Assembly (NCBI RefSeq): GCF_014750685.1
Contig: NZ_JAAXGE010000007.1
Coordinates: 434,001 to 498,000 of the forward strand
Origin: Bacteroides sp. GM023
GTDB lineage: Bacteria; Bacteroidota; Bacteroidia; Bacteroidales; Bacteroidaceae
Reading direction: 5' to 3'
Length of the DNA: 64,000 bases
A model generated the notes under the pieces. It did not search any database. It had not been told where the DNA came from and was given only the letters and a program-made list of their open reading frames with translations. Below are positions 7,278-16,500 of this stretch, one piece after another (within the stretch, counting starts at the first letter, position 1; every line of letters begins with the position of its first letter). Position numbers and translations under genes: made by a program.

Positions 7278-9233
7278 ATGGTTTATATGAAGAAACTTAT
7301 AGGCACTCTATTAGCCAGTTTTTGTCTGACTTCCCTGACGGCACAGGATGTAGTTGTGAAAGGCCCGGATGAGAAACTGCAATTAGTCGTATTTACTTCT
7401 CCCACAGAAAAGCCAACCTATTTCATTACCTACAACGGAAAGCCAATGCTGGAGAAATCTCCTTTGGGTATGAACACCAATATCGGTGACTTCTCCAAAG
7501 GAATGAAACTGACAGGACACGCCGTCAGCCCGATTGATACCGTTTATCATCAGAATCGTATCAAAACCTCTCAAATCCATTATCAGGCGAACGAACTGAT
7601 TTGTAACTTTGAGAACCCGAAAGGACAGAAGATGAACGTAGTCTTTCGTGTCAGCAACAACGATGTAGCTTTCCGCTACACTCTGCCCCGTCAGGATGGA
7701 AAAGGAAGCGTGACTGTTACTGCCGAAGAAACCGGATTCCGCTTCCCGCAGCAAACTACCACTTTCATGTGTCCGCAAAGTGACGCCATGATAGGATGGA
7801 AACGTACAAAACCCAGTTATGAAGAAGAATACAAAGTTGACGCACCTATGGGCGAACGTTCCCAATACGGACATGGATACACTTTCCCTTGTCTGTTTCG
7901 TGTAGGTGATGATGGCTGGGTATTAGTCAGCGAGACAGGTGTGGACAGCCGTTACTGCGGTTCGCGTTTGAGCGACGTACGTGAAGGAAACCTGTACACT
8001 GCCGCCTTCCCGATGGCGGAAGAAAACAATGGGAACGGAACAACTTCCCCGGCATTCGCGCTTCCCGGCGCTACTCCCTGGCGTACTATTACCGTTGGCG
8101 AGAACCTGAAACCGATAGTCGAGACTACGATTGCCTGGGATGTAGTAACTCCCCTCTATGAAACGAAACATGATTATCGTTTCGGACGTGGCACCTGGAG
8201 TTGGATTCTTTGGCAGGATGACAGCATCAATTATGACGACCAGGTTCGCTATATAGATTTAGCTGCCGCTATGGGGTATGAATATGCACTAATCGATAAC
8301 TGGTGGGATACACGTATCGGACGTGACCGGATGAAATCTTTGATTGAATATGCCCGTAGCAAAGGCGTAGAACTGTTCTTATGGTATAGTTCTTCCGGCT
8401 ATTGGAATGATATTGAACAAGGACCTGTCAACCATATGGATAACGCCATCATCCGCAAGCGTGAAATGAAATGGCTGCAAAGTCTTGGAGTGAAAGGAAT
8501 CAAAGTCGATTTCTTCGGTGGCGACAAACAGGAAACGATGCGTCTGTATGAAGATATCCTCAGTGATGCCGACGACCACGGTCTGATGGTCATCTTCCAC
8601 GGCTGTACCATCCCTCGCGGTTGGGAGCGTATGTATCCGAACTACGTAGGAAGCGAAGCGGTACTGGCATCCGAGAATATGGTTTTCAACCAACACTTCT
8701 GTGACGAAGAAGCCTTCAATACCTGCTTGCATCCGTTTATTCGCAATACAGTGGGGAGCATGGAGTTTGGCGGTTGTTTTCTGAATAAACGTCTGAACCG
8801 TAATAACGACGGCGGTACGACTCGCCGCACTACTGATATCTTCCAGTTGGCTACCACCGTATTGTTCCAAAATCCTGTTCAGAACTTCGCCCTTGCTCCG
8901 AATAACCTGAATGACGTTTCTTCTGTCTGCATGGACTTTATGAAAGCAGTTCCCACCACATGGGATGAAACACGCTTCATCGACGGCTATCCCGGTAAAT
9001 ACGTAGTCCTGGCTCGCCGTCACGGTGATACCTGGTATCTGGCCGCCGTAAATGCAGGGAAAGAACCTTTGAAATTGAAACTGGATTTAGACATGTTTGC
9101 CGGAAAAACGATATCCCTGTATAAGGATGACAAGAAAGGTGAACCGCAGCTTGTTCCGTTGAAAGTGAAAGAGAACGGTAAGGTGCAGTTGGAAATTCTT
9201 CCGCAAGGTGGTGCTGTATTGATAAACAAGTAA
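7278..9233 (+). CDS. GH97 glycoside hydrolase, probably retaining alpha-galactosidase type
   Basis: The 651-residue protein has a signal peptide (about 1-25) and the three-part GH97 layout: N-terminal super-sandwich, central TIM barrel (about 290-560) and C-terminal beta domain. GH97 contains inverting alpha-glucosidases such as SusB and retaining alpha-galactosidases. Here Asp411 in the motif KVDFFGGD sits where retaining members carry their nucleophile, as I recall, which favours the alpha-galactosidase branch. An alternative ATG nine bases downstream (7287) gives a more usual MKK start. It lies 9 bp after GH51 in the same operon. Alpha-linked galactose or beta-L-arabinose-like sugars on plant glycans are plausible targets, but this is inference. 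Confidence 0.85.
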   Translation: MVYMKKLIGTLLASFCLTSLTAQDVVVKGPDEKLQLVVFTSPTEKPTYFITYNGKPMLEKSPLGMNTNIGDFSKGMKLTGHAVSPIDTVYHQNRIKTSQIHYQANELICNFENPKGQKMNVVFRVSNNDVAFRYTLPRQDGKGSVTVTAEETGFRFPQQTTTFMCPQSDAMIGWKRTKPSYEEEYKVDAPMGERSQYGHGYTFPCLFRVGDDGWVLVSETGVDSRYCGSRLSDVREGNLYTAAFPMAEENNGNGTTSPAFALPGATPWRTITVGENLKPIVETTIAWDVVTPLYETKHDYRFGRGTWSWILWQDDSINYDDQVRYIDLAAAMGYEYALIDNWWDTRIGRDRMKSLIEYARSKGVELFLWYSSSGYWNDIEQGPVNHMDNAIIRKREMKWLQSLGVKGIKVDFFGGDKQETMRLYEDILSDADDHGLMVIFHGCTIPRGWERMYPNYVGSEAVLASENMVFNQHFCDEEAFNTCLHPFIRNTVGSMEFGGCFLNKRLNRNNDGGTTRRTTDIFQLATTVLFQNPVQNFALAPNNLNDVSSVCMDFMKAVPTTWDETRFIDGYPGKYVVLARRHGDTWYLAAVNAGKEPLKLKLDLDMFAGKTISLYKDDKKGEPQLVPLKVKENGKVQLEILPQGGAVLINK

Positions 9234-9335
9234 ATAACTGCTGCAATAAGAAGAAAATAAACAATACTTTTGTTTGTCTTTTGGCTTGAAATTGTTATCT
9301 TCGTTATATTGTTTAACCATAAAAAGATAATAGCC

Positions 9336-10205
9336 ATGAACACAAAATTATTAAGTCTTCTTATTGCACTGTTTCTGTGTTTACCATTGTCTGCCCAGCA
9401 TCAGAAAGAATCTGCTCCCAGGGTCGATAGTAACGGAGTTTTTTTAACTCCTGATAAGATGCCGGAGTTCCCGGGCGGAATGCAGGCTATGATGAAATAC
9501 TTGTCAACCAATGTCAAATATCCTGCTGATGCTCAGAAGCGCGGCGTTTCAGGACGTGTAATCGTACAGTTCGTCGTAATGGAAGACGGGACACTGGGGC
9601 AGGAGAAAGTTGTGCGCGGAGTAGATTCCTTGTTGGACGAAGAAGCTATACGCGTAGTGAAAGCAATGCCCCAATGGTCGCCGGGGATAGCGGACGGTAA
9701 GACGGTAAAAGTACGTTTCACGCTCCCCATCACGTTCAATCTGTCAAAAGGAAAAGACAATCATGCTCCGAATATGAATAGTATTCCCGAGCTTACCATA
9801 CCTGTCGGCGAAGAAATCACTAATAAGACATTGGTAGGCGTATGGCAAAGTTGTCTCCTTCAACCTAACGCACAGGAGTATAAAGTAGCATTATTACCCA
9901 TTCTGAAAGTTGTCTCTGCCGATAATACATTTATGAATATAATGACACGTGGCAGGGATGCCCGTTCGAATGCTGTTATTTTTTCCCGTGGGGAATATAG
10001 CTTACCTTCAGACAGTCTTTATATAGAGACATTGGGAAAATCCTCAGACCCTATTTTCACCGAAGGAACGGAGAATAAAATCAGTGTGGAACGCTTGCAT
10101 GACAATCTGATAAAGTTATCGTTCTCAATCCCGGAGAAAGAAAAGCGATGGGTGGAATATTGGTTCCGTGTTCCGTCGCTCGATGTGAAGATGATGGCTG
10201 ACTGA
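9336..10205 (+). CDS. TonB C-terminal domain protein with DUF4488-like domain, secreted
   Basis: I chose the ATG at 9336 because it starts a clear signal peptide (MNTKLLSLLIALFLC, ending LSAQ); the longer frame from 9270 would bury it. The 289-residue product has a TonB_C-type domain at about residues 40-140 (PEFPGGM, then YPADAQKRG and GRVIVQFVV). A lipocalin-like DUF4488-type domain follows from about 165 to the end (LVGVWQS). There is no N-terminal membrane anchor plus proline-rich linker, so it is not a classical energy-transducing TonB and it lacks exbB/exbD neighbours. The function is unknown; it may bind a partner in the periplasm. The same-strand GH97 ends 102 bp upstream. Confidence 0.75.
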   Translation: MNTKLLSLLIALFLCLPLSAQHQKESAPRVDSNGVFLTPDKMPEFPGGMQAMMKYLSTNVKYPADAQKRGVSGRVIVQFVVMEDGTLGQEKVVRGVDSLLDEEAIRVVKAMPQWSPGIADGKTVKVRFTLPITFNLSKGKDNHAPNMNSIPELTIPVGEEITNKTLVGVWQSCLLQPNAQEYKVALLPILKVVSADNTFMNIMTRGRDARSNAVIFSRGEYSLPSDSLYIETLGKSSDPIFTEGTENKISVERLHDNLIKLSFSIPEKEKRWVEYWFRVPSLDVKMMAD

Positions 10206-10269
10206 TGATTGTTTTGAAGCGTTGTGGAATCATATGGAAATGATTGTTCGGCAAAAGTTTGGTAGAATC

Positions 10270-10330
10270 ATTATTTATAGCGTAATTTGTGTAGCATAAA
10301 AAGTGCTACAATAATTACGCTATAAATAAT
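10270..10330. repeat. 27-bp-stem inverted repeat upstream of the AAA ATPase
   Basis: The arms at 10270-10296 and 10304-10330 are complementary over 27 bp with two mismatches and a 7-base loop (TAAAAAG). The repeat ends 9 bp before the ATPase ATG at 10340, so if transcribed it would occupy the 5' leader. It is too AT-rich and has no T-run to be a normal terminator. Confidence 0.85.
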
Positions 10331-10339
10331 TGCTTGAAT

Positions 10340-11485
10340 ATGAATGACGTAAGTAATCCTTTTTTGATTTATGCCTATGCTGGTCCTAAGTATTTCTGTG
10401 ATCGGATGGAAGAAACGGAACATTTGATTTCCGCTTTACGGAATGGAAGAAATGTGACCTTAATGAGCCCCCGCCGTATGGGTAAGACCGGATTAATACA
10501 GAACGTTTTTCATCAGATACGACGGGATTATCCGGAGGCAGCTTGTTTTTACATGGATATTTTTTCTACGACATGTCTGGATGATTTTATCATTCAGTTC
10601 GGGCAGACTGTGATTGGCAAATTAGATAATTTATCGCAGAAGACGTTGGCGGCAATCAGTGGCTTCTTTAAAAGTTGCCGTTTAGTGTTTTCTCCCGATG
10701 TCTTAACGGGAGTGCCACAAGCAACTCTTGATTTTCAACCTTCCCAGGCGCAAGCGACATTGAAAGAGATTTTTGATTACTTGGAACATTCGGGAAAGGA
10801 ATGTTATATCGCTATTGATGAGTTTCAGCAGATAACTGAATATCCGGTAAAAGGGGTAGAAGGCTTGTTACGCTCTTACATCCAATTTTTACCTCATGTA
10901 CATTTCATTTTCTCAGGAAGCAAACAACATCTTATGGCAGAAATGTTTGGTTCGGCGAAACGTCCTTTTTACCGGAGTACGGAAAATATGAATCTGGCAC
11001 CAATCCCTTTGGAACATTATTCTCTTTTTGCCATACGTTGGATGCAGGCAGGAGGAAAAGAATTGAGTGATGGACTTTTTCAGATGATTTATCAACGGTT
11101 TAATGGTCATACATGGTATATCCAGTATGTACTGAACCGACTTTATGAACAAAGGGAGACTGTTTTGAATGAAACCATATTTGAGAAATGTTTGGCGGAT
11201 ATAGTTCGTTCCGAGGTGGATGAATACCAGCGTTTATATGGTATGTTGACCGAAAATCAGTCAACTTTGTTGCGCGCTATCGCCCGGGAGCAGTTCGTAG
11301 CAGCTATTAATAGTTCCATATTTATTAAAAAGTATGGATTGAAAGGTTCGAGTAGTATTAATGCAGCTCTTAAATTTCTGATTAATAAAGAATATGTGTT
11401 TAAGGCGGAAGAGGGATATTGTGTATACGACCGTTTTATGGAATTGTGGTTGCAAACATTACCTTATGCTGGTATACTAAAATAA
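10340..11485 (+). CDS. AAA-family ATPase (archaeal-type ATPase fold) with C-terminal winged helix
   Basis: The ATG at 10340 is chosen over an upstream in-frame TTG at 10334. The 381-residue cytoplasmic protein has a Walker A in SPRRMGKTGL (Lys49) and a Walker B in CYIAIDEFQQ near residue 160. A Ser-Gly-Ser-Lys sensor-like segment (FIFSGSKQH) lies near 195. The C-terminal 90 residues look like a winged-helix domain, as in the ATPase_2/DUF234-type families common in Bacteroides. Members are often called simply ATP-binding proteins and their role is not established. The coding region looks more AT-rich than the glycosidase genes. It stands alone, between a long hairpin upstream and the palindromic element downstream, which suggests an accessory insertion. 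Confidence 0.8.
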   Translation: MNDVSNPFLIYAYAGPKYFCDRMEETEHLISALRNGRNVTLMSPRRMGKTGLIQNVFHQIRRDYPEAACFYMDIFSTTCLDDFIIQFGQTVIGKLDNLSQKTLAAISGFFKSCRLVFSPDVLTGVPQATLDFQPSQAQATLKEIFDYLEHSGKECYIAIDEFQQITEYPVKGVEGLLRSYIQFLPHVHFIFSGSKQHLMAEMFGSAKRPFYRSTENMNLAPIPLEHYSLFAIRWMQAGGKELSDGLFQMIYQRFNGHTWYIQYVLNRLYEQRETVLNETIFEKCLADIVRSEVDEYQRLYGMLTENQSTLLRAIAREQFVAAINSSIFIKKYGLKGSSSINAALKFLINKEYVFKAEEGYCVYDRFMELWLQTLPYAGILK

Positions 11486-11497
11486 TCATATTCAAGA

Positions 11498-11554
11498 AAA
11501 TACCCTTCACCTTTCACAATGCCCTATTCATCGGCATTAGCGGGTGAAGGGCAG
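11498..11554. repeat. Left outer hairpin arm of symmetric repeat element
   Basis: This 57-bp unit is itself an imperfect hairpin (CCCTTCACC near its start pairs with GGTGAAGGG near its end). It matches the reverse complement of 12101-12157 at 50 of 57 positions by eye. It begins 13 bp after the AAA ATPase stop codon and may double as its terminator. Confidence 0.85.
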
Positions 11555-12100
11555 GTCTTTACCTTTCTTTCACCACTCTTTCATCTTTTCCTTCTCGTTC
11601 TTCACCCATAACTATATATACTGGATATCTTCTTAATGGAAGCCGGATATAACAAGTAATCGGGGCAGAAGTAGTAATAGATAACCTCTTGTCCCTTATA
11701 GATAAACTTCTTATCTATAAGGTCTAAACTTCCTTTCTATAGGAACTAAACTTCTTTTTGATTACGAGTAAACTATAAACGCAATCTTTGTTTTTATAAA
11801 TGAAACCTTCATTTATAAAAATGCAAGCTTTGATTTTATAAATGCAACTTGCATTTATAGATTACAATTAGTAAAGATGAACTTTATATACTGAGGATAA
11901 GAAGTTTACCTATAATATACAGGAAGTTTGTTAGTAATGAATCAGAGTCAGGCTGCTAATGGTTGGGGAAGACTACGTAGGGGAATCATATACAGCCTGA
12001 AAAAGAGAGGAGTGTGGGTGGAAAGCGGTGAGAGTTTCCGAGATGGCAAGTGGAAAATGAATGAAGGGTAGAAAGGCTGGGGTGAAGGGTAGGTGAAAGG
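11555..12100. other. Interior of the symmetric element: phased repeats and palindromes
   Basis: This AT-rich stretch has no convincing long gene. AACTTC-type boxes recur at exactly 22-bp steps (11705, 11727, 11749, and a variant AACTAT at 11771). The reverse-complement box GAAGTT occurs at 11901 and 11923, also 22 bp apart, on the other side of the centre. Three perfect palindromes lie inside: arms 11694-11704/11712-11722, 11791-11804/11808-11821 and 11837-11847/11849-11859. The midpoint of the outer arms is near 11827, so the layout is mirror-symmetric. It could be a relic of a mobile element, a replication- or protein-binding array, or a structured RNA. Confidence 0.6.
11937..12071 (+). CDS. 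Possible 44-residue small ORF inside the repeat element
   Basis: An ATG at 11937 opens 44 codons ending in TAG at 12069-12071, with AGGAAG about 11 bp upstream as a possible ribosome binding site. The product is strongly basic and Trp/Gly/Arg-rich (WGRLRRG and GVWVES are visible). It resembles no family I can name. It could be a real small protein, the tail of a lost larger gene, or chance. Confidence 0.25.
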   Translation: MNQSQAANGWGRLRRGIIYSLKKRGVWVESGESFRDGKWKMNEG

Positions 12101-12157
12101 CTACCCTTCACCCTTTGATGCCGATGAACAGGGCATCGTGAAAGGTGAAGGGCATTT
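12101..12157. repeat. Right outer hairpin arm of symmetric repeat element
   Basis: This is the inverted partner of 11498-11554 and also folds on itself: CCCTTCACC pairs with GGTGAAGGG, with an inner GATGCC/GGCATC stem and a GATGAACA loop. Partial copies of the same word (TGAAGGGTA) also occur just upstream at about 12062-12091. Confidence 0.85.
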
Positions 12158-12159
12158 CT

Positions 12160-12332
12160 GAAAAAATGAATAATAAGTGCTTGGAAATTCTTCCGGCCTT
12201 ACTACTGTCTATTTCTAGTACAAAGGAATATGGGAAATCTTCAGCATTGGCATCCGATAAACTTTAATTCTTGAGGAACCCGTTATCTTCCCATTTTTCT
12301 GTATCTTGAGGAACTGCTAATGAAACCAAAGA
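12160..12332 (-). pseudogene. Possible decayed reading frame downstream of the GH43 gene
   Basis: In the same reverse-strand frame as the GH43 gene, protein-like sequence continues past its stop. After TAA and TAG it reads AVPQDTEKWEDNGFLKN, then another stop, then DANAEDFPYSFVLEIDSS. Composition looks coding, but there is no start codon and I recognise no family. It may be a remnant of a lost 3' neighbour or domain, or chance. Confidence 0.2.
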
Positions 12333-12338
12333 CTATAT

Positions 12339-13337
12339 TTAAGGTGTAGGGACTACGGGACGAATCGTTCCGTCTCCGTTGAACTCCATCCGATCTATGC
12401 AGACTTCCCGGTGCCATCCCGGTCCATTCTTCAGGAACTCTTTATTAATACGATGATAAACGATAAACCACCTGTCTTTCTTGGGAATTTGCAGAACAGA
12501 GCAATGCGCCGGACCATAGATTTCATTTTCGGGCGATTGTATCAGAATGACAGGCTCTTTGGCCACCTGGATAGGGCCTAACGGAGAATTGGCGGTACCA
12601 TAAGCCACATGATAATTCGGTGAACCGGTATCATCCACAGACCAAAGGAAATAGTAGATACCTTTCCGATAGAATACATAAGGCGCTTCGCGGAAAGCAT
12701 ACGTTTCCAAAGTACCGCCTTCGGGCGTCATCACTTTGACAGTCTCGTCTTTGATAGACACCATATCTTCGTTCAATTCGGCACCTGCCATATATCCATT
12801 CCCCCAATAAAGGAAACTCTTGCCGGATACGGGGTCGGTGAATACATCCACATCAATCTGCTGTCCTCGTCCTACAGGAGAAGAAGTAATGAGCGGTTTC
12901 CCTAAATCCGTGAAAGGGCCGGTAGGCGAGTCGGCTATAGCTACGCCTATTTGTTTGCCTTGATTGGTGGCAGGATTCGCACTGTAATAAAAGAAATATT
13001 TATATTTTCCGTCTATCTTTTTCTCTTCGATGCAGGGTGCCCACGCATTACCGTTCGCCCATGCTACATCCTTGTTCATATCCAGTATCACCTTTTCTTC
13101 TTTCCAATCCTTTAATTCTTTCGATGAAAAGACCTTGAAATAACTTCCGCCCCATCCGGGAAAACCGTCACTTGTGGGATAGATATAGTAACGCTTGGTT
13201 TGTTGGGAATATAAAACTTCCGGGTCGGCATGGAAACCGGGTAAAACAGGATTACGAAACCCTTTTTGTGCTATGGCTTCTGATGCTCCGATAAGACACA
13301 GACAAAGAAAAAATGTTTTGAAAAATAGATGTTTCAT
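12339..13337 (-). CDS. GH43-family arabinofuranosidase/xylosidase-type enzyme, secreted
   Basis: The 332-residue reverse-strand protein has a signal peptide (about 1-23, ending AIAQ) and one complete GH43 propeller. The base is Asp38 in HADPEV, a second Asp lies in IDVDVFTD near 158, and the acid is Glu217 in FREAPYV. The end matches the usual GH43 C-terminus, so no domain is obviously missing. Such enzymes typically remove alpha-L-arabinofuranose or related sugars, probably in the periplasm. It is divergent from the HTCS at 13579 and has its own -7 box. Its position beside the arabinogalactan-type PUL suggests a shared substrate. The subfamily cannot be fixed by eye. Confidence 0.85.
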   Translation of the reverse strand: MKHLFFKTFFLCLCLIGASEAIAQKGFRNPVLPGFHADPEVLYSQQTKRYYIYPTSDGFPGWGGSYFKVFSSKELKDWKEEKVILDMNKDVAWANGNAWAPCIEEKKIDGKYKYFFYYSANPATNQGKQIGVAIADSPTGPFTDLGKPLITSSPVGRGQQIDVDVFTDPVSGKSFLYWGNGYMAGAELNEDMVSIKDETVKVMTPEGGTLETYAFREAPYVFYRKGIYYFLWSVDDTGSPNYHVAYGTANSPLGPIQVAKEPVILIQSPENEIYGPAHCSVLQIPKKDRWFIVYHRINKEFLKNGPGWHREVCIDRMEFNGDGTIRPVVPTP

Positions 13338-13367
13338 ATTCTTGATGGTAACTTTGGTTTAATGGAA

Positions 13368-13375
13368 CAAAAATA
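13368..13375 (-). promoter_or_regulatory. Bacteroides -7 box for the reverse GH43 gene
   Basis: On the reverse strand the sequence is TATTTTTG, matching TAnnTTTG, 30 bp before the GH43 start at 13337. Confidence 0.5.
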
Positions 13376-13545
13376 GCCTTTTCTTTTTTATATTTTGGTT
13401 ACATATACGTCAAAGAGGGAAGAATATCATTCAAATATCATCATAGAGACGCATAAAGGATAAATGATATCATATTCTTATCGTATTTGCACTTTATACA
13501 GACAAAAAAGACCGATAATTCCACATCTTTGCAATTTGAATCTTC

Positions 13546-13553
13546 TATATTTG
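13546..13553 (+). promoter_or_regulatory. Bacteroides -7 box for the first HTCS gene
   Basis: TATATTTG matches TAnnTTTG and lies 25 bp before the HTCS ATG. A GGAGAG sequence directly before the start codon is an unusually good ribosome binding site for this genus. Confidence 0.5.
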
Positions 13554-13578
13554 TAACTGTTACTAATCTAGGAGAGAT

Positions 13579-16500
13579 ATGAAAAATACAGCAAGTATGT
13601 ATGCTTGTTTTAAGAGAACAGTATTGTTTTTTATTTTACAGTTGATAGTTATGGAGTTTCATGCTGCCATACCTTCATATGCTGTAACTTCCCATTTTAA
13701 TTTTAAGCAACTCACCATATTCAATAGCCTTCTCACGGATGAAGTGCAGAAAGTTTATCAGGACAAGGATGGATTTATGTGGTTTGCCACCCGTTATGGC
13801 TTTTTCAAGTACGACGGTTACCGGACTACGCTTTATAAATCCAACCTGTATTCTCCCGGCTTGCTTACCAATAACAATATTTATTGCCTGGGCGATGATA
13901 ATGATTTCAATCTTTGGATTGGTACTCAGGAAGGGTTGAACGTACTGAACAAGAAAACCGGTGAGATACGTAAATTCCTGTCCCCCGTCATTCCCAACAA
14001 CATCGTTTCCTGTTTATTGGTGACGCGGGACAATAGCGTTTGGATAGGAACTGATTCCGGCCTCTGCCGGTATATAGCCGAACGCGATTCTTTTGCCGTG
14101 TACGGAGCGGAAGCGTCCGGCGGAGTGTTGAACTATACAGCCATCAAGTCATTGTACGAAGATTCCGAAGGGGACTTGTGGATTGGAACCTGGGAAGCGG
14201 GGCTTTATCGGTATTCACCGGGTGAAGAAAAGTTTTATGCTTATCCTGCCATAAACGACCGTAATTCGGCTCATGTAATCTATGAAGATTGCTATAAAAA
14301 TATTTGGGTGGGCAGTTGGGCGCAGGGGCTTTTCAAAGTCTTGAATCCTAAAGACATGGAGCACGTTTCTTATGTCAACTATACACACAAGACAGGCGAC
14401 GCAAATTCCCTGTCGGACAATATCGTTTATGATATTTCGGAAGATGCCTATACAAACACATTGTGGATTGGTACGCGTAGCGGCCTTAGTGTAATGGAAC
14501 ATGAAAAACCGGGAGTCTTTATCAATTACAATTCGAGGAATTCTCTTTATCATATCCCTTGTGATGAAATCAATTCTATCTTTCGGGATAGCTTTGGCAA
14601 TATGTGGCTGGGCTCCATCGGAGGCGGTGTCCTGATGACCGATACTTACGAACCTCTATTTATCCGCCATAGTCTCAACCTTCAGGACGAGGACATTCCT
14701 ACCACATCGGTGAAAGCCTTGTTTGTAGACTCTGAACGCAATATCTGGCTGGGAATAGGAACCTACGGACTCGCCTGCCAGGACTATACCACAGGTGAAC
14801 TGACGCTCTATTCGCATATGCCCGAATTTGCCGATATAGCATCCGTGCCGACGATAAATTCCATCATCCAACGGAGAAACGGAGAAATATGGTTCGGTAC
14901 TTATGACGGCGGACTTTTCATTTACCGCAAAGGCGAGAAAGTAAAGAACCTGCTTCCTAATGATTGTGACTTCATAGGCACTTCTTGTGTATCCGCCCTT
15001 TACGAAGACGAAGCCGGCAACTGTTGGGTAGGTACTCGCGGAAGTCTTGGGATAAGAATGGCAGACGGCAATGGGTATAAATTCGGATGGATGGATTTCG
15101 GCGACGGTTATTCTACGAATTGGATTTTTGTGAAAGATATAATAGAAGATAAAGACCATAGCATATGGATAGCCACGTCAAACTTCGGAATTATCCATAT
15201 TACAGGTGATTTCAGCCAGCCTTCCACATTGAAATACGCCAATTATAGCTTTCGTAATGGCAAATTACTGACTAACACCGTACTGTGTCTTTTCACCGAC
15301 CAGCTTGGCAGATTATGGGCCGGAACGGAAGGGGGCGGACTGTACCTCTACAACCGTGAAAAACAGTTTTTTGAAGAAAAGAACCGTGAATATAACATTC
15401 CGGGCGATATGGTGGGAAGCATTGAAGAAGATAAGAAAGGGAATCTTTGGCTGGGTACGAATGCCGGACTCGTGAAGCTGAGTGTACAGACAGCAGGAAA
15501 AGAACCTTCCGTCCGGGTATATACGGCAGCCGACGGATTGCAGGATAATTTCTTTATCGCCCAATCTTCCTGCAACTGGGACGGAGAACTTTTTTTCGGT
15601 GGATACAAAGGATATAACAGTTTCTTCCCCGACCATATGGAAGACCGCCAATGCGAAGTTCCCTTCCTGATTACGGATATTAAAATCTACAATCGCTCTT
15701 TCAATACACTTCCACAGGAAGTCCGGCAGCGGATTTCTCCCTATATGCCCTCTTTCACCGAACGGATAGAACTGCCGCATGAATACAATAATTTCAGTAT
15801 AGAGTTTGCCGCGCTCACTTATAAGAATCCTGAATTGAATCAATATGCGTATCGACTGGATGGCTTCGAAAAGGAGTGGCAATACACCAATGCCGAACGG
15901 CGTTTTGCTTACTACAACAATCTGAAAAGCGGTACTTATAAATTCCAGTTGAAAGCCGCCAACGAGAACGGAATGTGGAGCGGCTATATCCGTGAGTTGA
16001 CCGTCGTGGTACTTCCTCCCTTTTGGGCGACCTGGTGGGCTTACCTTATTTATATAACCATCGTACTCATTATCGGCTTCTATCTGTATCGTGCAGCCAA
16101 GAATCGTATGCTATTGCGAAACGAACTTCGCTTGCGTAAAATGGAAAAGGCAAAAGCGGAAGAGTTGAATCATGCCAAGTTGCAGTTCTTCACCAACATT
16201 ACTCATGAATTACTGACGCCGCTGACTATCATTTCCGCCACAGTGGACGAGCTGAAAGTTCAGGCTCCCGACCATAACGACCTTTATTCTGTAATGAGCA
16301 GTAATATCCGCCGGTTGATTCGACTTTTGCAGCAGATACTGGAATTTCGCAAGGCAGAGACAGGCAATCTCAAACTCCGTGTATCGCCGGGTGACATTGC
16401 GGCTTTTGTCAGGAACGAAGCCGAGAGTTTCCAACCATTAATAAAAAAGAGGAAGATACACTTCTCCGTTATCTGTGACCCGGATTCCGTCATCGGCTAT

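Noticed and set aside
7278..9233. GH97 as SusB of a starch locus
   Set aside because: No GH13, SusE/F or MalR-type genes are near, and the catalytic-site motif favours the retaining alpha-galactosidase type.
9270..9335. Start of the TonB_C protein at 9270
   Set aside because: The first 22 residues would precede a complete signal peptide beginning at 9336.
10340..11485. AAA ATPase as part of an anti-phage defence system
   Set aside because: No nuclease, methylase or other effector gene is adjacent; a single ATPase with no partner does not support the claim.
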